Positions 59,099 through 64,000 of a stretch of 64,000 nt of DNA are shown here, piece after piece. The DNA comes from an uncultured Spirochaetaceae bacterium. Lineage in GTDB: Bacteria; Spirochaetota; Spirochaetia; Sphaerochaetales; Sphaerochaetaceae. The stretch lies in NCBI GenBank assembly GCA_944389975.1, contig CALXOH010000018.1, forward strand, positions 50,594 through 114,593, given 5' to 3'. Positions within the stretch are counted from its first letter, which is position 1. The number at the start of each line of letters is the position of its first letter. The position numbers and the translations under genes were made by a program. The notes under the pieces were generated by a model. The model did not search any database. It worked only from the letters and a program-made list of their open reading frames with translations, and was not told where the DNA came from.

Positions 59099-60403
59099 AT
59101 GATGAGGGAGAATCTGACATGGCCGAAACGTATGGTGTTCGCACTTACCATATTCTCCCTTTTCTTCGGAGCCGGCAATTTGATTTTCCCTCCGTACCTT
59201 GCGTTCCAAGCGGGAGAGAATATCACAAAAGCATTCCCCGGGTTTGCAATCACTGCAATACTCTTTCCGATCCTGGGCCTTGTCTCAGTTGCAAAGGCAG
59301 AAGGGATAGACAACCTCTCGTCCCGGGTGGGAAAAACGTTCTCCTTTCTATTCACCCTCGTGGTATACCTTGCAATCGGACCGTGCCTTGCCATACCGAG
59401 GACGGCCAGCACGAGTTACGAGATGTTCGCTTCCGCAATCTCTGCGGACAACAAGGTCATCGAGGCTGTCTACAGCATCGCCTTCTTCTCCCTTGCGGCA
59501 CTCTTCTCCTTGAGACCTGAAAAACTTGCAGGAAAACTGGGAAAGGTACTCTCCCCTGCACTGCTGACTTTGCTTTTGATCCTATTTCTCTCAAGTATGG
59601 CGATCTATCCCGAGGATGCCGTGATGGATATCCACCAGAACTACTCGGCAGCTCCGTTCTTCCAAGGTTTCCTTGACGGGTACCAGACGATGGATGCAGC
59701 TGCGGCACTGGTATTCGGCATGGTTGTCGTACTCAATGCAAAGACGCTCAGCGAAGGAAGAAACGTCGACCTTGTGAGGGAAGAGGCAAAATCCGGATTC
59801 ATCGCGGCAATACTTCTTTTTGCAGTCTACTTTGCGCTTGTAGTCATCGGCAGGGTCTCAGGATACTACTGGAATGACGTGAGCAACGGAACGATGCTTT
59901 TGTCAAATATAACGGGCGGGGTATTCGGACAGTTCGGGAAAGTATTCATCGCAGCGATATTCATGATCGCATGTTTCAACACTTGCGTCGGCCTTCTCTC
60001 ATCGTGCGCAACATACTTTGAAAAGCTCTTTCCAAAGCCAGGATATATCAAGTGGCTCATGATATTCGCCGTCTCAAGTGCATTGATTGCAAATGCAGGG
60101 CTGGATGCGATCATCAAAGCTTCGGTACCGGCACTATCGCTTCTATATCCGATAGTCCTGATATTGATCGTACTATCGCTATTCCCTTACAAAAGCGGGA
60201 TGAACATCATCTACAAACTTTCGACGTTGTTCGCCTTCATCCCTTCCTTGTTACACGTCCTTTCCTCGTACTTGGAAAGCTTTGCAAAGCTCGATTCATA
60301 TCTACCATTCTCCGAGTCCGGACTGGGTTGGGTAGTACCAGCTCTGATCGGGCTATCGATCGGGCTTCTTATATTCTCGATTCGCTCGATCGAAAAGAAA
60401 TGA
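59099..60403 (+). CDS. brnQ: BrnQ-type branched-chain amino acid transporter
   Basis: A 434-residue, 12-helix permease: WPKRMVFALTIFSLFFGAGNLIFPPYLAFQAG at the start (quoted in part), LAIGPCLAIPRTASTSYEM, and FNTCVGLLSSCATYF are LivCS-family marks. It imports leucine, isoleucine or valine with Na+ or H+. GGAG lies six bases before ATG 59099; ATG 59087 is at the predicted transcript start (extended -10 TGTTAAACT at 59071-59079). Confidence 0.92.
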   Translation: MMRENLTWPKRMVFALTIFSLFFGAGNLIFPPYLAFQAGENITKAFPGFAITAILFPILGLVSVAKAEGIDNLSSRVGKTFSFLFTLVVYLAIGPCLAIPRTASTSYEMFASAISADNKVIEAVYSIAFFSLAALFSLRPEKLAGKLGKVLSPALLTLLLILFLSSMAIYPEDAVMDIHQNYSAAPFFQGFLDGYQTMDAAAALVFGMVVVLNAKTLSEGRNVDLVREEAKSGFIAAILLFAVYFALVVIGRVSGYYWNDVSNGTMLLSNITGGVFGQFGKVFIAAIFMIACFNTCVGLLSSCATYFEKLFPKPGYIKWLMIFAVSSALIANAGLDAIIKASVPALSLLYPIVLILIVLSLFPYKSGMNIIYKLSTLFAFIPSLLHVLSSYLESFAKLDSYLPFSESGLGWVVPALIGLSIGLLIFSIRSIEKK

Positions 60404-60405
60404 AA

Positions 60406-60777
60406 TCACTCTTCGGTTTGAAGTTTGTAGATGCTTTTTGCACGCTCAACTACATCCGGATGCTCTTCCATATCCTTTGAAATGAGGTATGCAAGAAAAC
60501 CGGAAACAGTATTTGAACAGAGCCCCTCTTTCTTCAACTCCCCTGCCCTGATGACAGAATAAAGATATTGCTCTTCATAGAATCTGACGCTTGTGACCTT
60601 GTACGGTTTGCTGCGATCTATGGAAGAAGGGCGCCCCTTTTTCTTCTGCTCTTCAGGGAAAGCCGGGAATTCACTTGAAGCTGAACTCTCATCTGATAAA
60701 ACTTCAGAATCAACGATGATATCCTTATCTTTCTTTTCTTTTGCCTTCTTGGCCAACTTGTCTTTCTTCTTTCCCAT
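60406..60777 (-). CDS. Small charged protein with RHH-like C-terminus
   Basis: A 123-residue protein from ATG 60777 (AAAGGAG upstream). A Lys-rich stretch and an acidic/Ser-rich linker (about 1-50) precede KVTSVRFYEEQYLYSVIRAGELKK..VSGFLAYLISKDMEEHP, strand-helix-helix as in CopG/Arc proteins. Upstream, AGATA and TATCT elements around TAGTACTATA (about 60805-60830) form an imperfect palindrome over the promoter, compatible with autoregulation. Confidence 0.62.
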   Translation of the reverse strand: MGKKKDKLAKKAKEKKDKDIIVDSEVLSDESSASSEFPAFPEEQKKKGRPSSIDRSKPYKVTSVRFYEEQYLYSVIRAGELKKEGLCSNTVSGFLAYLISKDMEEHPDVVERAKSIYKLQTEE

Positions 60778-60950
60778 CGGGGCTCTCCTTTGAAACCTAT
60801 TATAGATAGTACTATAAAAGTATCTAAAAGCGAACCTTATACATGCAACTCGCATTGCAAAGACGTATGATAAAATTCGAATTGAGCGCTCCATCGCAAA
60901 TGCTTGAAAACAACCTCTTGAACGATTTTAAAACTTTTTTAAAAATGCTG

Positions 60951-60979
60951 TTGACACTAATGTGGTAATCATGCACAAT
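60951..60979 (+). promoter_or_regulatory. Promoter of tRNA-Asp
   Basis: TTGACA (60951-60956), 17-bp spacer, CACAAT (60974-60979); the tRNA starts 11 bases later. Confidence 0.6.
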
Positions 60980-60989
60980 AGCCTTGCTT

Positions 60990-61063
60990 GTGGGAGTAGC
61001 GAAGCTGGTTATCGCGCTGGCCTGTCACGCCGGAGATCGCGGGTTCGAGCCCCGTCTCTCACG
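60990..61063 (+). tRNA. tRNA-Asp (GTC)
   Basis: A complete cloverleaf: acceptor GTGGGAG/CTCTCAC, D-stem GCGA/TCGC, anticodon stem CTGGC/GCCGG with loop CTGTCAC (anticodon GTC), variable loop AGATC, T-arm GCGGG-TTCGAGC-CCCGT and discriminator G. CCA is not encoded. It is followed by an integrase gene, so its 3' half is the probable attachment site of the element to the right. Confidence 0.95.
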
Positions 61064-61069
61064 AATTCG

Positions 61070-61105
61070 AATAAGTCCTTACGTTGTAAGGACTTATTTC
61101 TTTTT
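61070..61105 (+). terminator. Strong terminator after tRNA-Asp
   Basis: A perfect 13-bp stem (AATAAGTCCTTAC / GTAAGGACTTATT) with a 3-base loop and a following TCTTTTT. The A-tract/T-tract symmetry allows function on both strands. Confidence 0.88.
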
Positions 61106-61132
61106 CTATGGTCGGTTTTCTGGGTTATCCAA

Positions 61133-61170
61133 ACCAAATCCAGACCAAATCCGAACCAATTGAGAGACGG
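61133..61170 (+). repeat. 11-bp-phased ACCAA repeats and inverted copy of the tRNA end
   Basis: ACCAA occurs at 61133, 61144 and 61155, exactly 11 bp apart (first two as ACCAAATCC). GAGAGACGG at 61162-61170 is the reverse complement of CCGTCTCTC in the tRNA 3' end (61052-61060). Position between att and the integrase gene suggests integrase or excisionase binding sites. Confidence 0.5.
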
Positions 61171-61255
61171 TTTTCCGCTTTTCGCAACACTTTTTCCGCA
61201 TTTTGTCACTATCTCATGGAATCCCGATGTTCTAAAACCTTTATAGGAGATGACC

Positions 61256-62518
61256 ATGCGATACAGGAGAAAGTACACCTTATACTCTGTAAAGTACCCT
61301 AACGGGACGAAGATTTGGTATTTCCGAATTTACCTTCCAGATGGTACCAGAAGATCTAAAAGCACAGGATGCAAATCAAAAGAAAAAGCAAGAATGTATG
61401 TTGACCAACTGCTTGATGATGAGGCATTGATCAGGAAAGTATTTGAGAGCGATTTGATTATAGCGGTTGACAGCACAAACACACTCATTCAATCATCAAT
61501 TCCGACTACACCAACCAATGGCATGACTTTCGAGGAATTTGCTTCCCCCTGGTGGAATTGGGATTCATGCCCCTACGTTCTTGCAAGAAGAGCTGCTGGA
61601 ACAGAGAAGCATCCAGGAATCAAAAAAAGCTATGTCGAAACCAGTGAGATGTGGACTCGAAGATATCTCATACCATATTTCGGCAAGTACAAGCTATCGG
61701 ACATCAGTGTCGATATGATCAACAGTTTCTGGCAGGTACTGAAAGACAAGCATGGGCTTGCCCCAAAATCGATAAACAATATCAGATCAATTTTCATCAT
61801 CATGATGAAAGAAGCTGTATCGAAAGGTCTGATAGAAAGGAATCCCGTTGAAATGACAATCGCAAGAACAGTTGACAAGAAGAAACAGGAACTTCTCACC
61901 GATGAAGAGTGTGCAAGACTTTTTGATGCTGAAAGAATTCAGGATCTGTGGAACGACAGAATTGTCTATTACGTCTACAGCCTTGTAGCAGGGCTGACAG
62001 GCTTGAGAGCTGGAGAGCTGCTTGCCCTGACAATTGACGAAGTTCAACGAAACAAAATCATCGTAAAGAGAAGCTACAATGAATCTTATGGCATGAGCAC
62101 GACAAAGACATCCGAGGAAAGAGTCGTCCCCATCACAGATGAGATCTATCGCTATCTCTACGTAGCTTGGCAGAGTCATCCGAATAATGAGAACGACTAC
62201 ATCTTTTCCTTTGATGGAAAGAAGCCGATGAATGAAGGAAGAGCAAGGGCTGCGTTCTACAAAGCCATGGAGAAAATCGGAATCTCTGAGGCAGAAAGAA
62301 AGAGACGTGGAATCACATTCCATTCCTGGAGACATAAATTCACAACGGATTGCGTCAAGTCGAACATGCATCCAGAGAAGATCATGGCACTTACTGGCCA
62401 CAAGTCAGCTGAGATGCTTCTCAGGTACACCGACCTCAACGCAGAGAAGGATCTTTCTGATCAGATCCAGGAAATCCAGAAAAGCAAGAGCAGGAGGATT
62501 ATCGGTATGAATGGCTGA
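61256..62518 (+). CDS. Phage/ICE-type tyrosine integrase
   Basis: A 420-residue site-specific integrase from ATG 61256 (GGAG six bases upstream). N-terminal AP2-like arm-binding strands (YTLYSVKYPNGTKIWYFRIYLPDGTRR), a core-binding domain (about 105-200), then the catalytic domain with Arg in TGLRAGELL, His-x-x-Arg in HSWRHKF, His in LTGHKSAEML and Tyr in LRYTDLNAEKD. It likely integrates the element into the adjacent tRNA-Asp. Confidence 0.92.
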   Translation: MRYRRKYTLYSVKYPNGTKIWYFRIYLPDGTRRSKSTGCKSKEKARMYVDQLLDDEALIRKVFESDLIIAVDSTNTLIQSSIPTTPTNGMTFEEFASPWWNWDSCPYVLARRAAGTEKHPGIKKSYVETSEMWTRRYLIPYFGKYKLSDISVDMINSFWQVLKDKHGLAPKSINNIRSIFIIMMKEAVSKGLIERNPVEMTIARTVDKKKQELLTDEECARLFDAERIQDLWNDRIVYYVYSLVAGLTGLRAGELLALTIDEVQRNKIIVKRSYNESYGMSTTKTSEERVVPITDEIYRYLYVAWQSHPNNENDYIFSFDGKKPMNEGRARAAFYKAMEKIGISEAERKRRGITFHSWRHKFTTDCVKSNMHPEKIMALTGHKSAEMLLRYTDLNAEKDLSDQIQEIQKSKSRRIIGMNG

Positions 62519-62524
62519 AAACGA

Positions 62525-62717
62525 GTTTTCCACAGGTAGCGTTTCCCTACTACTGTAATTTCTATTTTTCTATTGTTACTACTATCACGCGCGCGCATTA
62601 TGCGAGGATTGCTACTCAAAAGGTACGCTGTTTTATTCAAAAGGTACGCCAACATTACTCAAAAGGTACGCTCCTCGCTACTCAAAAGGTACGCTAATAA
62701 CTTCTGTTTTCCACAGG
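62525..62717 (+). repeat. Four iteron-like repeats bracketed by DnaA-box-like sequences
   Basis: TACTCAAAAGGTACGC at 62613-62628, 62656-62671 and 62679-62694, with a one-base variant (TATTCAAAA..) at 62634-62649; starts are 21, 22 and 23 bp apart. The identical 12-mer GTTTTCCACAGG flanks the array at 62525-62536 and 62706-62717 and differs by one base from a consensus DnaA box over TTTTCCACA. No credible gene spans 62519-62817. Candidate origin, regulatory array or transposon end. Confidence 0.7.
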
Positions 62718-62774
62718 CAGAATGTGAAAAACTCAGGATCTTGCAAAGATGGGAAACAAACTATGGATATTTAT

Positions 62775-62803
62775 TTGACAGTATATACTTTTCAACATAT
62801 ATT
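62775..62803 (+). promoter_or_regulatory. Promoter of brnTA
   Basis: TTGACA (62775-62780), 17-bp spacer, TATATT (62798-62803); GGAGAAGG follows before the ATG. TATAT/ATATA arms inside the promoter could be the BrnA operator. Confidence 0.75.
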
Positions 62804-62817
62804 AAAAGGAGAAGGAC

Positions 62818-63126
62818 ATGACGATTGTCAGTGAAGATGGAAGATTTGAATGGGATAGTGCCAAGGATAGGGAAAACAGACGAAAGCATCTTCTGTCGTT
62901 TGAGGAAATCCTTGACGTATTCGATGATCCAGCTTTTCTGGAGATTGATGATGAGGAACACTCCGTCTTCGAAGAAAGGTTCAGAGGCATAGGTTCCATA
63001 AGAGGAATTGTCATCATTACAACCTGCTTCGTGGAGAGGGGCGAGAGAATCAGAATCATCAATGCAAGAAGAGCTACAGCTTATGAGGAGGGAATCTACA
63101 ATGAGAACTTCAAGAAGTATTTCTGA
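62818..63126 (+). CDS. brnT: BrnT-family toxin
   Basis: A 102-residue ribonuclease-fold toxin: FEWDSAKDRENRRKHLLSFEEILDVFDDPAFL is the BrnT opening (W-D-x-x-K-x-x-x-N-x-x-K-H), with RGIVIITTCFVERGERIRIINARRAT in the core (both quoted in part). It is a RelE-like mRNA interferase neutralised by BrnA. The 3' end overlaps brnA by 26 bases. Confidence 0.9.
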   Translation: MTIVSEDGRFEWDSAKDRENRRKHLLSFEEILDVFDDPAFLEIDDEEHSVFEERFRGIGSIRGIVIITTCFVERGERIRIINARRATAYEEGIYNENFKKYF

Positions 63127-63376
63127 TGAGAGACTGAAGGAGATTGCTTCCATCGTCCCTACAGTGGATGACGAAACGCCGGAAATCACTCCAGAACAGG
63201 CCTCAAGAGCCAGGCTTGCGCATGAGTCTCATCCTGAATGGTATCGTGTAACACCTGTCAAGCAGCAGATCTGCATCAAGATCGACAAGGATGTCCTCGA
63301 TGCACTGAAAGCAGAAGGCAAAGGCTATCAGACGAGAATCAACAAGATTCTCAGAGAAGCTGTTCTGGGAGCTTGA
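63101..63376 (+). CDS. brnA: BrnA-family antitoxin
   Basis: A 91-residue antitoxin from ATG 63101 (GAGGAGGG upstream). N-terminal toxin-binding helices; C-terminal ribbon-helix-helix QQICIKIDKDVLDALKAEGKGYQTRINKILREAV. It should bind BrnT and repress the promoter at 62775. The 135 bases between 63377 and 63511 show no gene. Confidence 0.88.
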   Translation: MRTSRSISDERLKEIASIVPTVDDETPEITPEQASRARLAHESHPEWYRVTPVKQQICIKIDKDVLDALKAEGKGYQTRINKILREAVLGA

Positions 63377-63511
63377 CCAATGAGCAATCAGGTAATGAAC
63401 CTCAGTTCTCTCAGCATTGGGTAAAAGACTCTGCATCTGGAATCTGACCTGTGATAGAAACAGAAATGTCAGATTGGATTAATGCATAAGACATATCGGA
63501 GGAAATAACTT

Positions 63512-63862
63512 ATGGGATACTACTGCAAGATTATACATGAAGATTTGAGCGATTATATGGTCGCTACAGCACCAGTCGGCAACATAGTGGAGCTTTATCC
63601 AAGAAGCCAAACTGAAGCCTATATTTCTTTCACGTACAATTACGCCACTATCATTGACAAGGTTCTTGCTGGAGGAATCGATGGACTTGACGGAAAGAAA
63701 GTGGATGACACAATTGATGAAATCAGAGCAGCAATTGCCAAACTTGGTGATGATACCGATCCTGATCACTTCAAGCCAACTGAAGGGAACGCAAAACGAG
63801 CGCTCCAGGGACTTGTCCTACTTGCAGTGCAGTGTCCCGGAGGCATTTGGCAGATTCACTGA
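63512..63862 (+). CDS. Hypothetical protein of the integrated element
   Basis: A 116-residue protein (MGYYCKIIHEDLSDYMV..) with CGGAGGAAATAACTT upstream. Alpha/beta, acidic; DDTIDEIRAAIAKLGDDTDPDHFKPTEGNAKRAL suggests two helices around a polar loop (quoted in part: DDTIDEIRAAIAKLG). No family recognised; the following gene is probably in the same operon. Confidence 0.6.
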   Translation: MGYYCKIIHEDLSDYMVATAPVGNIVELYPRSQTEAYISFTYNYATIIDKVLAGGIDGLDGKKVDDTIDEIRAAIAKLGDDTDPDHFKPTEGNAKRALQGLVLLAVQCPGGIWQIH

Positions 63863-63882
63863 TTTTTTCATGGGAAAACAAG

Positions 63883-64000
63883 ATGTCAACGCTATTCAAG
63901 TATCAACTTGTAATCTTTGATTCGTCCTTGCATAGATACATCGAGGCAACCGAAGAAACAGAAACTTTCATCCAAGCTATCTACAATGTCCTAATGAGGG
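63883..64000 (+). CDS. Partial gene running off the window
   Basis: An open frame from ATG 63883 (MSTLFKYQLVIFDSSLHRYI..) that continues through the window end; GGGAAAACAAG precedes the start. Too short to assign. Confidence 0.4.
   Translation, partial: MSTLFKYQLVIFDSSLHRYIEATEETETFIQAIYNVLMR

Larger units (their letters stand above)
61040..64000. mobile_element. Left end of an integrated element at tRNA-Asp
   Basis: A phage/ICE-type integrase begins 190 bases after the tRNA 3' end and points away from it. Repeats, a BrnTA pair and unknown small genes follow. The other end and the second att copy lie outside the window, so phage, ICE and genomic island cannot be told apart. Confidence 0.7.

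Noticed and set aside
62613..62694. CRISPR array
   Set aside because: Repeats are only 16 bp with 5-7-bp gaps and there are no cas genes, so this is not a CRISPR.
62573..62821. An 82-codon frame across the iteron array
   Set aside because: It is a translation of the tandem repeats (repeating KRYA-like units); no ribosome-binding site or domain.

Overview
The window reads as a bacterial chromosome segment carrying a nearly complete tailed prophage (about 1-36 kb), a host region (36-61 kb), and the start of a second integrated element inserted at a tRNA-Asp gene (61-64 kb). The host has export signals and lipoproteins typical of a two-membrane cell. Its gene mix (TAXI-type TRAP transporter, archaeal-type IMP cyclohydrolase, ThrH, DUF362 ferredoxin-like protein, stand-alone DbpA-type RNA-binding protein, BrnQ) would fit an anaerobic spirochaete such as a Sphaerochaeta/Treponema relative. 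That placement is inference from gene content only.

Prophage. Almost everything lies on the minus strand, read from right to left. Early genes come first (30.8-19.9 kb): a small DNA-binding protein, a YqaJ-type exonuclease fused to a DUF1351-like coiled coil, a probable single-strand annealing partner, a RuvC-like resolvase, a degenerate DnaQ-fold protein, a replication initiator and a DnaC-like loader. A run of overlapping small genes follows, then a ParB-like/DNA methyltransferase pair split by a 9-G run. Packaging and head genes come next (terminase, portal, minor capsid, scaffold, capsid, connectors), then tail genes (tube, Gp15, tape measure, tail tip, fibres). The regulatory block (30.8-33.7 kb) has three paralogous Cro/CI-like repressors, a ribbon-helix-helix protein and two exported cargo proteins. 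A probable type I toxin-antitoxin locus sits at 33.9-34.0 kb and a membrane/lysis block at 34.2-35.9 kb.

The most striking feature is at the left end. A tyrosine recombinase (78-896) sits beside five copies of a 10-bp core, TGACGGGTAT, in both orientations. Each copy encodes Asp-Gly-Tyr at the start of an alternative C-terminus for the tail-fibre gene at 2466-3035. Four silent 3' cassettes and a tail-fibre-assembly-like gene lie between the cores. This is a shufflon: site-specific inversion should swap the receptor-binding tip of the fibre. The site also supplies the TGA stop codon of the preceding reading frame.

Host region. It holds an acidic zinc-ribbon protein, a MATE exporter, a DUF606 transporter, an IS200/IS605-type element (TnpA plus TnpB with its end hairpin) beside a gene remnant, a decayed methyltransferase, a lipoprotein, an RluA-type pseudouridine synthase, a PHP phosphatase, an RNA-binding protein/MBL hydrolase pair, an AAA ATPase, PurO-like and DksA/TraR-like genes, a ThrH + TRAP + TAXI-receptor operon, an AI-2E family permease, TrmJ, a glycerophosphodiesterase, a DUF362 protein, MnmA, a J-domain protein, BrnQ and a small charged protein.

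Right end. tRNA-Asp(GTC) with a strong terminator is followed by a phage-type integrase, a set of about 21-23-bp-spaced direct repeats bracketed by DnaA-box-like sequences, and a BrnT/BrnA toxin-antitoxin pair. Several genes in prophage and host have a -10-like hexamer placed so that the message would begin at or next to the start codon, suggesting frequent leaderless mRNAs.
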